A DNA stretch of 6,184 nt, from the NCBI GenBank assembly GCA_003023245.1, contig PXTR01000069.1, positions 1 to 6,184 of the forward strand. The letters are read 5' to 3'. The notes under the pieces are model-generated. The model was not told the DNA's origin. It searched no databases and saw only the letters and a list, made by a program, of their open reading frames with translations. Shown here one piece after another: positions 1-5,576 of the stretch. The position numbers and the translations under genes are program-made. Within the stretch, counting starts at the first letter, position 1, and each line of letters opens with the position of its first letter. Source of the stretch: Bacteroidetes bacterium QS_8_68_15. GTDB lineage: Bacteria; Bacteroidota; Rhodothermia; Rhodothermales; Salinibacteraceae.

Positions 1-29
1 AAAGCCCTTTTCTTTCCCCGGACGCCCCG

Positions 30-563
30 ATGCCCGACGATCCCGAATCGACAATCGAAGATCCCGTCGTCGGCGTAGCGATGGGCAGCGAGTCGGACCG
101 GCCGGTGATGCAGGACGCCGCCGATGTGCTCGACGACTTCGACGTGCCCTATGAGCTGCGCGTCCTCTCGGCGCACCGCACGCCCGGCGCGATGCAGGAG
201 TATGCCCGCACCGCCGAAGAGCGCGGCCTCCAGGTCGTCATCGCCGGGGCGGGCAAGGCGGCCCACCTGCCCGGCATGATCGCCGCCTCCACGCCGCTGC
301 CGGTGCTGGGCGTGCCGGTGCCCACCACCGACCTCGGCGGCACCGACTCGCTCCTCTCGGTCGTGCAGATGCCCGGCGGCGTGCCCGTCGGCACCCTTGC
401 CATCGGCGGGGCCAAAAACGCGGGCCTCCTGGCCGTGCAGATCCTCGCCACCGGAGACCGCCCGGCGCTCATGGATGAGCTGCACGAGTACAAGCAGCAG
501 CTCCGCGAAAAAGCCGAAGCGATGGACCGGCGTGTGTCCGGGCAGCAGACGACGGACGGCTGA
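30..563 (+). CDS. purE: N5-carboxyaminoimidazole ribonucleotide mutase PurE (class I)
   Basis: A 177-residue cytosolic enzyme of de novo purine synthesis that moves the carboxyl group of N5-CAIR (made by PurK) to give CAIR. Visible family motifs: GSESD at residues 19-23 (phosphate and CO2 site), SAHRTP at 47-52 with the conserved His, [12 protein letters not shown] at 72-83, and the class I signature [23 protein letters not shown] at about 104-126, followed by [13 protein letters not shown]. Length fits class I PurE (roughly 160-180). The ATG at 30 puts the first beta strand ([11 protein letters not shown]) where the family has it. There is no Shine-Dalgarno; the preceding bases are pyrimidine-rich. 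Oddities: lysine at position 76, where I expect Gly or Met, and a C-terminal tail (QQTTDG) encoded by a repetitive CNGACGG-like stretch. An upstream purK would be expected, but only 29 bases precede the gene in this window. Confidence 0.96.
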   Translation: MPDDPESTIEDPVVGVAMGSESDRPVMQDAADVLDDFDVPYELRVLSAHRTPGAMQEYARTAEERGLQVVIAGAGKAAHLPGMIAASTPLPVLGVPVPTTDLGGTDSLLSVVQMPGGVPVGTLAIGGAKNAGLLAVQILATGDRPALMDELHEYKQQLREKAEAMDRRVSGQQTTDG

Positions 564-586
564 CGGAGATAACTGACGGCAGAGGG
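546..586. repeat. Degenerate heptamer run at the end of purE
   Basis: Read in steps of seven from 546, the units are CAGACGA, CGGACGG, CTGACGG, a 6-base AGATAA, CTGACGG and CAGAGGG, giving a loose CNGACGG consensus. The run starts inside the last codons of purE and continues past the TGA at 561-563. It is weaker than the other arrays in this window: one unit is short by a base and does not match. It could be chance in GC-rich DNA, but it has the same period as two other intergenic arrays here. Confidence 0.35.
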
Positions 587-683
587 CTTCTTCATTCGTT
601 CTCGCGTCCTCAACCCGCTGACGGCCGAGCGTCGTTTTGCGCGTGCTGATTCGCCGCCTTTCCTGCCTCCCTCGTGGCCGCTT

Positions 684-1129
684 GTGAAACCGTCTTCCCG
701 TGCTTCCGACGACGACGCGCCGTCCTCCTCCGCGCCTTCCGGCCGGGACGTGAACCGCAGCGGCGCCTCGTCTCCCCGCGACGACGAGACGCGGCGGCGC
801 GAGCGGCTGGATCGCTTTGCCTTCCTCCTGGACGACGCCTTCCGCATCCCCGGCACCGAGCGGCGCGTGGGCCTCGACGCGCTCATCTCGAGACGGTCGT
901 CGGGCTCGTGCCTATCGCAGGCGACCTGTTCGACTTCGTCTTCAAGGCCAACGACCGCAACGCCGACCTCATCGAGCGCCACCTCGACGACCCCGAGGCC
1001 ACGCGCCGCTCCAGCCGCACGGTCCTCACCACCGCCGCCGTCACCCTCGTGCTGCTCATGCTGGTGCTCGTCGCCGGCGTCGCGTGGCTCGTGAGCGCCC
1101 TCATCGGCGCACTGAGCGGAGCGGTGTGA
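684..1129 (+). pseudogene. DUF4112-family membrane protein gene, broken by an internal deletion and frameshift
   Basis: From the GTG at 684, one frame encodes a polar N-terminal tail and then [28 protein letters not shown] (to about 887), which resembles the start of DUF4112 proteins. The rest of the domain is in another frame from about 887: [33 protein letters not shown], then a hydrophobic C-terminal membrane segment (about 1020-1126) and a TGA at 1127-1129. Family members, as I recall them, carry about 40 residues between these pieces (a GLIPGVGDL-type segment plus a membrane helix). These are absent, so the join at 885-890 looks like a deletion of roughly 118-121 bases (length 1 modulo 3) that also shifts frame. 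The function of the family is unknown. Either this is a real decaying gene or the sequence is misassembled at the junction. Without repair, the first frame runs on to 1094 as meaningless Ser/Thr/Arg-rich peptide. Confidence 0.62.
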
Positions 1130-1182
1130 GCAGCGAGAGCGTAGGGGCGTGGGAGAATTTCCCCAGCCCGATGACCGTTCAC

Positions 1183-1224
1183 CCAAACCCGAAACACGGA
1201 ACTCCAAACCCGCAACCGCACCGC
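1183..1224. repeat. Heptamer array in front of the GIY-YIG gene
   Basis: Six consecutive 7-base units: CCAAACC, CGAAACA, CGGAACT, CCAAACC, CGCAACC and a diverged GCACCGC. The first five fit CSNAAMN, and the first and fourth are identical. The last unit ends at 1224, directly against the GTG at 1225. The period is 7, not a multiple of 3, so this looks like non-coding leader DNA and not protein-coding repeat. Confidence 0.6.
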
Positions 1225-1467
1225 GTGCACTACGTCTACATCCTGCGCTGCGCCGACGGGACGCTCTACACCGGCTACACGACCGACCCGGAGCGCCGCG
1301 TGGCCGAACACAATGCCGGCGAGGGCGCAAAGTACACGCGGGGGCGCACACCGGTCGAACAGGTGCACCTGGAAATGTTCGACTCCCAAAGCGCGGCGAT
1401 GCAGCGCGAACACGCGATCAAGCAGCTATCGCGCCCGAGAAAAGAAGACCTAGCCGGGCTGCTGTGA
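1225..1467 (+). CDS. GIY-YIG nuclease-domain protein (UPF0213/YhbQ-like)
   Basis: A small single-domain protein of 80 residues from the GTG at 1225 (98 if the in-frame ATG at 1171 is used). It has the GIY-YIG layout: HYVYILRC (first motif), then TLYTGYT (second motif), [10 protein letters not shown] with the conserved Arg and [12 protein letters not shown], and [17 protein letters not shown], which holds the conserved Glu and the IKxxSRxxK tail. This matches the stand-alone COG2827/UPF0213 group, whose cellular role is not settled; some members are reported to have DNA nuclease activity. I prefer GTG 1225 because family members usually begin just before the YVYIL strand and because the 18 extra residues from ATG 1171 are encoded by a 7-base-periodic array. 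No Shine-Dalgarno is visible. It lies downstream of the broken DUF4112 gene and converges on tyrS, with 19 bases between stops. Confidence 0.88.
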   Translation: MHYVYILRCADGTLYTGYTTDPERRVAEHNAGEGAKYTRGRTPVEQVHLEMFDSQSAAMQREHAIKQLSRPRKEDLAGLL

Positions 1468-1486
1468 GGACCACACGTTTTGAGAT

Positions 1487-2710
1487 TCAGTCCCCGACCA
1501 CGCGCACGTAGCGGCGTTTGCCCACCTTCAGCACGAACGGCGCTTCCCGGGCCAGGTCGATGTAGCAGCCCGTATCGTCGACCGCCTCGCCGTCGATGGA
1601 GACGGCGCCCTGCTTGATGAGGCGGCGGCCTTCGCTGTTGGATTCGGTGAACTCAGCCTCCTTCATCAGATTGAGCAGGCCAATAGTCGCATCGCCCTCG
1701 GGAGCCGGGCGCAGCTCGGGCATCTCGTCGGGCGTGTCGCCGGCGCGGACGGTGCGGGCAAAGTGCGCGGCCCCCCTTTCGGCAGCGTCCTGGTCGTGGT
1801 AGAGCGCGGTGACGCGGCGCGCGAGCTCCTCTTTGGCCGCCATCGGGTCGCGCTCGACCTTCGCTTGCACGCGCGCGAGCTCGTCGGTCGGAATGCCGCT
1901 GACGAGCTCGGCGTAACGGTAGATCAGGTCATCGGGGATCGACATGAGCTTGCCGAACATGGCCTCCGGCGCTTCGCTGATGCCGATGAAGTTGTCGAGC
2001 GACTTGGACATCTTCTCGCCCCCGTCGGTGCCTTCGAGGATCGGCAGGGTGATGCAGACCTGCGCCTCCTGGCCGGCCTGCTCCTGCACGTGGCGGCCCA
2101 CCAGCAGGTTGAACTTCTGATCGGTGCCGCCCAGCTCCACGTCCGCCTCGATGTGGGCCGAGTCCTGCGCCTGCGCGAGCGGGTAGAGCAATTCGTGCAC
2201 GCCGATGGGGACGCCTTCGGAATATCGCTCCTCGAAGTCGTCGCGTTCGAGCATCCGCGCAACGGTGTACTTCGAGGCAAGGCGAATCACGCCGTCGAAC
2301 CCCATTTCGCCGAGCCAGTCGCTGTTGTAGCGAATGTCGGCCTGTTCGGGGTCGAGCACCTTCGCGGCCTGGTCGAAGTAGCTCTGCCCGTTTCGGCGCG
2401 TTTCCTCCATCGTCAGCGGCGGGCGCGTCTTCGAGCGGCCCGAGGGGTCGCCGATCATGCCGGTGAAGTCGCCGACGATCAGGATGGCGCGGTGCCCCAG
2501 GTCCTGAAACTGCCGCAGCTTGCGCAACACGACGGTGTGGCCGAGGTGCAGATCCGGCCGGCTCGGGTCGCAGCCGAGTTTGACCGTCAGCGGCTCGCCG
2601 TCCTCGCGCGAGCGCGTCAGCTTCTGTTTGAGCGCGTCCTCCGGCAGGATTTCGTCGGTCCCGCGCCGAATGACGTCGAGCTGTTCTTCGACAGGGGGGA
2701 AGGTCGGCAT
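1487..2710 (-). CDS. tyrS: Tyrosyl-tRNA synthetase (KMSKS-type, TyrZ-like)
   Basis: A 407-residue class I aminoacyl-tRNA synthetase that activates tyrosine with ATP and charges tRNA-Tyr. The Rossmann catalytic domain shows KLGCDPSRPDLHLGH (HIGH motif HLGH at 55-58), GDFTGMIGDPSGRS at 80-93, the tyrosine-site region YPLAQAQDSAHIEADVELGGTDQKFN at 176-201, and GGEKMSKSLDN (KMSKS at 233-237). The C-terminal end (about 340-405) is an S4-type RNA-binding domain, with NSEGRRLIKQGAVSIDGE and VLKVGKRRYVRV. KMSKS (not KFGKT) and the N-terminal FPPVEEQLDVIRRGTDEI place it in the TyrZ-like branch. Length is normal. The start ATG is preceded on the mRNA by CCUCCUU, the complement of a Shine-Dalgarno, not by a Shine-Dalgarno itself. 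It is the last gene of the minus-strand block, 88 bases after smpB. No clear terminator follows its TGA. Confidence 0.97.
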   Translation of the reverse strand: MPTFPPVEEQLDVIRRGTDEILPEDALKQKLTRSREDGEPLTVKLGCDPSRPDLHLGHTVVLRKLRQFQDLGHRAILIVGDFTGMIGDPSGRSKTRPPLTMEETRRNGQSYFDQAAKVLDPEQADIRYNSDWLGEMGFDGVIRLASKYTVARMLERDDFEERYSEGVPIGVHELLYPLAQAQDSAHIEADVELGGTDQKFNLLVGRHVQEQAGQEAQVCITLPILEGTDGGEKMSKSLDNFIGISEAPEAMFGKLMSIPDDLIYRYAELVSGIPTDELARVQAKVERDPMAAKEELARRVTALYHDQDAAERGAAHFARTVRAGDTPDEMPELRPAPEGDATIGLLNLMKEAEFTESNSEGRRLIKQGAVSIDGEAVDDTGCYIDLAREAPFVLKVGKRRYVRVVGD

Positions 2711-2727
2711 CGCAAGGAGGCGGGGCG

Positions 2728-2745
2728 GTGAGGGGCGTGAGGGGC
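2728..2745. repeat. Tandem 9-mer duplication upstream of tyrS
   Basis: GTGAGGGGC occurs twice head to tail (2728-2736 and 2737-2745), with further GGGG-containing degenerate copies on either side (2722-2726 and 2752-2756). On the tyrS coding strand this reads GCCCCTCAC twice, ending 17 bases before the ATG. It is shorter and has a different period from the octamer and heptamer arrays in front of the other genes. Confidence 0.5.
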
Positions 2746-2798
2746 GACCACGGGGGGTGCCCTTACGGGTCGGGGTGTTGTGGTAGGAGGGCCGCCGG

Positions 2799-3254
2799 TC
2801 AGTGCTGGCGTATCTCGCGCTTCATGCGGCGCTCGCTTTCGCGCTCTTTGATGCTCTGGCGCTTGTCGTGCTGTTTTTTGCCCTTGCCGAGGCCGATTTC
2901 GAGCTTGGCGTGGCCGTCGCGGAAGTAGAGCTGGAGCGGGACGATGGTGTAGCCGCCGCGATCGGCTTCGTCGCCCCACTTGACGATCTCGCGCTTGTGC
3001 ATCAAGAGCGTGCGGTTGCGGCGCGGCTCGTGGTTAAAGTGCTCCCCGCCCGGTCCGTAGGTCGGGATGTGCGCACCGTGAAGGATCATCTCCCCGTCGC
3101 GGTCGACCGAACAGTACGCCTGCTTGATCGACCCGCCCTTCGACCGAAGCGACTTCACCTCGCTCCCCTTCAGCCGGAGGCCCGCTTCGAGCGTGTCTTC
3201 GATCTCGTACTCGTAGCTCGCCTTGCGATTGCGCGCAATCACCTTTTCAGACAT
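2799..3254 (-). CDS. smpB: tmRNA-binding protein SmpB
   Basis: A 151-residue RNA-binding protein that partners with tmRNA (SsrA) to rescue stalled ribosomes and tag the truncated peptides. The oligonucleotide-binding barrel is clear: [30 protein letters not shown] (residues 8-37), [26 protein letters not shown], then [17 protein letters not shown] (74-90) and [39 protein letters not shown] (101-139). The family's GTEVKSLR is GSEVKSLR here. The basic C-terminal tail from about 127 on ([26 protein letters not shown]) is the part that enters the empty mRNA channel. Length is normal. The frame stays open far upstream, but the ATG at 3254 is the family start. The ATG has no Shine-Dalgarno; an 8-base tandem array ends one base before it. 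It lies 77 bases downstream of the MqnA-like gene, and tyrS follows. The ssrA partner is not in this window. Confidence 0.97.
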   Translation of the reverse strand: MSEKVIARNRKASYEYEIEDTLEAGLRLKGSEVKSLRSKGGSIKQAYCSVDRDGEMILHGAHIPTYGPGGEHFNHEPRRNRTLLMHKREIVKWGDEADRGGYTIVPLQLYFRDGHAKLEIGLGKGKKQHDKRQSIKERESERRMKREIRQH

Positions 3255-3255
3255 T

Positions 3256-3303
3256 TGTGAAGGTGAGAAGGGGTGAAGGTAGGAAGGGGTTCGTGGGTTC
3301 GTT
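3256..3303. repeat. Octamer array abutting the smpB start codon
   Basis: Six 8-base units in one register: TGTGAAGG, TGAGAAGG, GGTGAAGG, TAGGAAGG, GGTTCGTG, GGTTCGTT. The first four fit NNNGAAGG; the last two switch to GGTTCGTK without losing phase. On the smpB coding strand the near units read CCTTCNNN, and the array ends a single base before the ATG. A similar but more degenerate octamer run precedes trmD. Confidence 0.7.
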
Positions 3304-3331
3304 GAGCACCTCCGTCGAGCCCCGCTTGCCG

Positions 3332-4183
3332 TCATGCTCCCCACGCTCCTTCTTCTCTTCTCTCTTTCCTTCCTTCTTCCTCTTCGGGGAGCGGGGCGAA
3401 GGTGAACTCGGGTACGTCGTCGAGAACGCTTTCGTAGAAGAGGTAGTGCTTTAGCTCCGTGAGGCTGGCAACGGCGAGATCGTCGTAGCGCAAGCGCAGG
3501 TCCTCGCGAAAGAACTCCGCGAGCGCCGGGTGTTGCGCTTGTTCGGCCCAGGCGGGGCGGTGCTCGACGGAGGCCTGAAGTCGGTCGCGCAACGCGAGGG
3601 TTTGCTCGGGAGACAGGTCGCCCTCGCGCGCCACGAAGAGGCCCCAGACCATCGGGTAGCCCGCCAGTTCGAACCATTCCTGCCCGAGGTCCATCACCAG
3701 GCCGCCGTCCTCGCGTCGCCCGGGGTCGGGAAGCTCGCTCAAGTCGGTGGAGGTGAGAAGCACAGCGGATTCGTTGCCGTCCAGAAGCTCGCCGGGCGTG
3801 GGCGCGTCGTAGGACGCCAGCTCGGGGTCGATGGAGTAATGCTCGCGCAGGACGACGCGGGCGGCGAACTGCTCCAGGACGGCACGCTGGTCGCAGGCCA
3901 GCGTCGGCGCCTCCGAGCCGCGCAGTCCCTCGCGCAGGAGGATGCGCGCGAAGGGGTACTTCCACGACGAGACGGCCACGCCGGGAATCACGTCGAAGCC
4001 CTCCGCGCCCTGAAGCGCCATCGTGGTGGGCAGGAGCGCCCCGTCCACCTCTTCTTTCAGAAGGGCGGCCGCGCAGGCCTCCGGGCGCAGGTGGCGCAGG
4101 GCCCAGCGGTCACGATCCGCAGCGGAGGCGAGCCCGCTGACGGCGGCGTCGGCGACGGGAGCGTTCCAGACGGCGAGGGTCAT
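3332..4183 (-). CDS. MqnA/MqnD-like protein (VitK2_biosynth superfamily), possible chorismate dehydratase
   Basis: A 283-residue protein of periplasmic-binding-protein-like fold without an obvious signal peptide, so probably cytosolic. The match to the MqnA/MqnD superfamily rests on motif order: WNAPV near residue 6 (where MqnA has an N-x-P-L type motif), [13 protein letters not shown] at 45-57, [21 protein letters not shown] at 63-83, and [25 protein letters not shown] at 164-188, the typical DLGxxWxxxTGLPFVxAxW region. Length suits MqnA, which converts chorismate to 3-[(1-carboxyvinyl)oxy]benzoate in the futalosine route to menaquinone. The N-terminal motif is altered and no other mqn gene is in view, so the reaction is unproven. 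The last 17 residues ([17 protein letters not shown]) are low-complexity and come from a homopurine tract. It sits between rplS and smpB; a heptamer array ends three bases before its ATG and there is no Shine-Dalgarno. Confidence 0.6.
   Translation of the reverse strand: MTLAVWNAPVADAAVSGLASAADRDRWALRHLRPEACAAALLKEEVDGALLPTTMALQGAEGFDVIPGVAVSSWKYPFARILLREGLRGSEAPTLACDQRAVLEQFAARVVLREHYSIDPELASYDAPTPGELLDGNESAVLLTSTDLSELPDPGRREDGGLVMDLGQEWFELAGYPMVWGLFVAREGDLSPEQTLALRDRLQASVEHRPAWAEQAQHPALAEFFREDLRLRYDDLAVASLTELKHYLFYESVLDDVPEFTFAPLPEEEEGRKERREEGAWGA
3346..3385. repeat. Homopyrimidine/homopurine tract at the 3' end of the MqnA-like gene
   Basis: Forty consecutive bases are C or T on the plus strand (A or G on the coding strand). 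They encode the Glu/Arg-rich tail of the MqnA-like protein. Such tracts can slip during replication and can adopt triplex structures; neither is shown here. Confidence 0.8.
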
Positions 4184-4186
4184 CGG

Positions 4187-4280
4187 CAGTCAGCAGTCAG
4201 CATTCAGCAGTCAGCGGCCGGCTTTCAGCCGTCAGCCGTTCGATCCAACAAAGCTGAGAGCTGAGGGCTGAAAGCTGAAG
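4187..4280. repeat. Facing heptamer arrays between rplS and the MqnA-like gene
   Basis: From 4187 the plus strand runs in exact 7-base steps: CAGTCAG, CAGTCAG, CATTCAG, CAGTCAG, CGGCCGG, CTTTCAG, CCGTCAG, CCGTTCG. Six of the eight fit CNNTCAG. After an 11-base spacer, the reverse-complement unit follows: CTGAGAG, CTGAGGG, CTGAAAG and a 6-base remnant CTGAAG (4254-4280), fitting CTGANNG. The two halves therefore form a large imperfect palindrome; 4221-4230 (GCTTTCAGCC) and 4266-4275 (GGCTGAAAGC) are a perfect 10-bp pair. A tight local hairpin (CGGCT, loop TTC, AGCCG, 4219-4231) can compete with it. The array ends three bases from the MqnA-like ATG and begins 8 bases after the rplS stop, so it fills the whole gap. 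Confidence 0.8.
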
Positions 4281-4288
4281 ACCCAACC

Positions 4289-4636
4289 TCACGCGCTTTC
4301 CTTGACCTGCGCGCTCTTGCCGCGGCGGTCGCGCAGGTAGTCCAGCTTGGCGCGGCGGACCTTGCCTTTGCGCACCACGTCGATGGTGTCGATGCGCGGG
4401 GAGTGCAGCGGAAACACGCGCTCTACGCCGATGCCTTCGGAGACTTTCCGCACGGTGAACGTGCGGTTCGCGCCGCTCCCGCTGAAGCCCAGCACGATGC
4501 CCTCGAAGCGCTGCGTGCGCTCCTTGTCGCCTTCGACCACGCGCACGTTTACGCCGACGGTGTCGCCGGGCGAGAAGTCAGGGTGGTCTTCGCGGAATTG
4601 GGTTGCTTCGACGAGCGTAAGGGGGTTGACAGCCAT
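4289..4636 (-). CDS. rplS: 50S ribosomal protein L19
   Basis: A 115-residue large-subunit ribosomal protein located at the subunit interface. Nearly the whole family consensus is readable: [35 protein letters not shown] (residues 21-55), [55 protein letters not shown] (59-113). Length is typical. The frame is open further upstream, but the ATG at 4636 is chosen because [17 protein letters not shown] is the normal N-terminus and because a Shine-Dalgarno (GAGGTG) lies just before it, the only good one in the window. It follows trmD at a 169-base gap, in the conserved rimM-trmD-rplS order. The gap contains a possible attenuator or terminator hairpin, which suggests that rplS may have expression control separate from trmD. 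Confidence 0.97.
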   Translation of the reverse strand: MAVNPLTLVEATQFREDHPDFSPGDTVGVNVRVVEGDKERTQRFEGIVLGFSGSGANRTFTVRKVSEGIGVERVFPLHSPRIDTIDVVRKGKVRRAKLDYLRDRRGKSAQVKESA

Positions 4637-4641
4637 GGGCA

Positions 4642-4647
4642 CACCTC
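4642..4647 (-). promoter_or_regulatory. Ribosome binding site of rplS
   Basis: On the coding strand GAGGTG is followed by five bases and the ATG of rplS. It decides the start over the longer open frame. The other genes of the window show no comparable motif. Confidence 0.65.
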
Positions 4648-4700
4648 GCGGAGCCGGTTGGGGATGAAAAGAACGAGCTGATCGGAACGCGCTTGCCTCC

Positions 4701-4729
4701 AAAAACCGACGGCGTTCAGAAAGCCACCG
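4701..4729 (-). terminator. Possible intrinsic terminator or attenuator in the trmD-rplS gap
   Basis: On the coding strand CGGTGGC (4729-4723), a 9-base loop, then GCCGTCG (4713-4707) can pair over 7 bp with two central G-U pairs, and a G plus five U residues follow (4706-4701). This is the shape of a weak intrinsic terminator. It lies 65 bases before the rplS ATG and about 75 bases after the trmD stop. The stem is modest in stability, so it may be partial read-through, attenuation, or chance. Confidence 0.35.
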
Positions 4730-4805
4730 CCCTGGCATTCAGCGGAGCGCAAACATTGGTATGCTACCGAACTTCCCTGGTGGAGTTGCTCGACGGAAAG
4801 CGGCT

Positions 4806-5540
4806 TCATGTAGTCTTTTTGCTGTCCGGCGCGTCTTCCTCGTCGTCCAGCAAGTCGGGGCGGCGGGCGCGGGTGCGGCGCAGGCTCTCGTCGAAGCGCC
4901 AGCGGGCGATGCGCTCGTGGTCGCCGGAGCGCAGCACGGCCGGCACGTCCATACCGCGAAAGGACGCCGGGCGCGTGTAGGCCGGCGCGCCGAGCAGGTC
5001 GTCCTGAAACGAGTCGGTGAGGGCGGAGCGCGCATCGCCGAGCGCACCGGGCTGGAGCCGCACCATCGCGTCGATCAACACGAGAGCGGGCAGCTCGCCG
5101 CCGGAGAGCACGTAGTCGCCGATGGAGACCGCGCGTGTGATCCAGCCGCCGCGGCGCACGCGCTCGTCGATGCCTTTGTAGCGCCCGGCCACGAGAACGA
5201 GATGCTGGCTGCGCGAGAGACGGTTGGCGGTGTGTTGCGTGAAGCGCTCCCCGTCGGGCGTGAGGTAGATCACGTCATCGGGCGCGCCGTGCTTCTCGGC
5301 GAGGGCTTCGAGGCAGCGCACGAGCGGGCCGGGCTTGAGCACCATGCCCCCGCCCCCGCCGAAGGGATAGTCATCGATCTGATTCTGCTCGCCCTCCCCG
5401 TAGTCGCGCAGGTCGTGCACGCGCACCTCGGCGACGGGGCCGTCTTCGTCCTCGCCGTTTGCGAGCGCGCGCCCGAGAATCCCACTCTCCAGCGGCCCGC
5501 GAACGACCTGCGGTAACGCGGTGACGAGATCGAACTGCAT
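4806..5540 (-). CDS. trmD: tRNA (guanine-N1)-methyltransferase TrmD
   Basis: A 244-residue SPOUT-fold enzyme that uses S-adenosylmethionine to make m1G at position 37 of tRNAs, which prevents +1 frameshifting. Motifs: the N-terminal [31 protein letters not shown] at 57-73, [19 protein letters not shown] at 90-108, the knot region [15 protein letters not shown] at 114-128 and [35 protein letters not shown] residues at 139-168 (Arg161 in the conserved position), then [18 protein letters not shown] with the catalytic Asp176, and [11 protein letters not shown] with [13 protein letters not shown] at the C-terminus. Length is typical. The frame is open to 5594, but the ATG at 5540 matches the family start, and the extra upstream residues are encoded by repetitive leader. 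No Shine-Dalgarno. It lies 75 bases after rimM. Confidence 0.97.
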   Translation of the reverse strand: MQFDLVTALPQVVRGPLESGILGRALANGEDEDGPVAEVRVHDLRDYGEGEQNQIDDYPFGGGGGMVLKPGPLVRCLEALAEKHGAPDDVIYLTPDGERFTQHTANRLSRSQHLVLVAGRYKGIDERVRRGGWITRAVSIGDYVLSGGELPALVLIDAMVRLQPGALGDARSALTDSFQDDLLGAPAYTRPASFRGMDVPAVLRSGDHERIARWRFDESLRRTRARRPDLLDDEEDAPDSKKTT

Positions 5541-5544
5541 AAGT

Positions 5545-5576
5545 GTGGAAGGTGTGAAAGGGGGTAGGTGCGTCAG
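5545..5576. repeat. Degenerate octamer array before trmD
   Basis: Four 8-base units in register: GTGGAAGG, TGTGAAAG, GGGGTAGG, TGCGTCAG; on the trmD coding strand CCTTCCAC, CTTTCACA, CCTACCCC, CTGACGCA, a loose CYTWCNCN. The array ends four bases before the trmD ATG. The near units closely resemble those before smpB (CCTTCACA, CCTTCACC). Confidence 0.5.

Noticed and set aside
887..890. Programmed ribosomal frameshift joining the two DUF4112 halves
   Set aside because: No slippery heptamer is evident and the middle of the domain is missing, which a frameshift would not explain.
149..1351. A 400-residue open frame on the minus strand across purE, the DUF4112 remnant and the GIY-YIG gene
   Set aside because: Antisense to clearly recognised genes, rich in Arg/Ser/Ala/Gly with no family motif; a typical shadow frame of high-GC DNA.
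1468..1486. Bidirectional terminator between the converging GIY-YIG gene and tyrS
   Set aside because: Only 19 bases, with no stem and only a four-base T run; no support for a hairpin terminator.
1763..2731. A 322-residue open frame on the plus strand opposite tyrS
   Set aside because: It mirrors the tyrS codons in antisense (Val/Leu/Arg/Ala-rich) and shows no domain; tyrS itself is unambiguous.
3255..3965. Long N-terminal extension of the smpB frame over the MqnA-like gene
   Set aside because: SmpB starts at the ATG at 3254 in the family; the upstream part is low-complexity Arg/Pro/Ala peptide overlapping a better supported gene and the octamer array.
3530..4264. A 244-residue plus-strand open frame opposite the MqnA-like gene
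   Set aside because: Shadow frame; it even reads through the heptamer array and has no recognisable motif.
4187..4280. CRISPR array or transposon ends
   Set aside because: Units are 7 bases and contiguous with no spacers, and there is no transposase or target-site duplication; it is a short tandem/inverted array.
4750..4768. A Bacteroidota-type promoter for rplS (AATGTTTG on the coding strand, next to the small inverted repeat GGTA-TGC-TACC)
   Set aside because: The -7-like element lacks its first T and no TTTG-type -33 element is found at the right distance; not enough to call.
4761..5516. A 251-residue plus-strand open frame opposite trmD
   Set aside because: Antisense shadow of trmD with no independent support.
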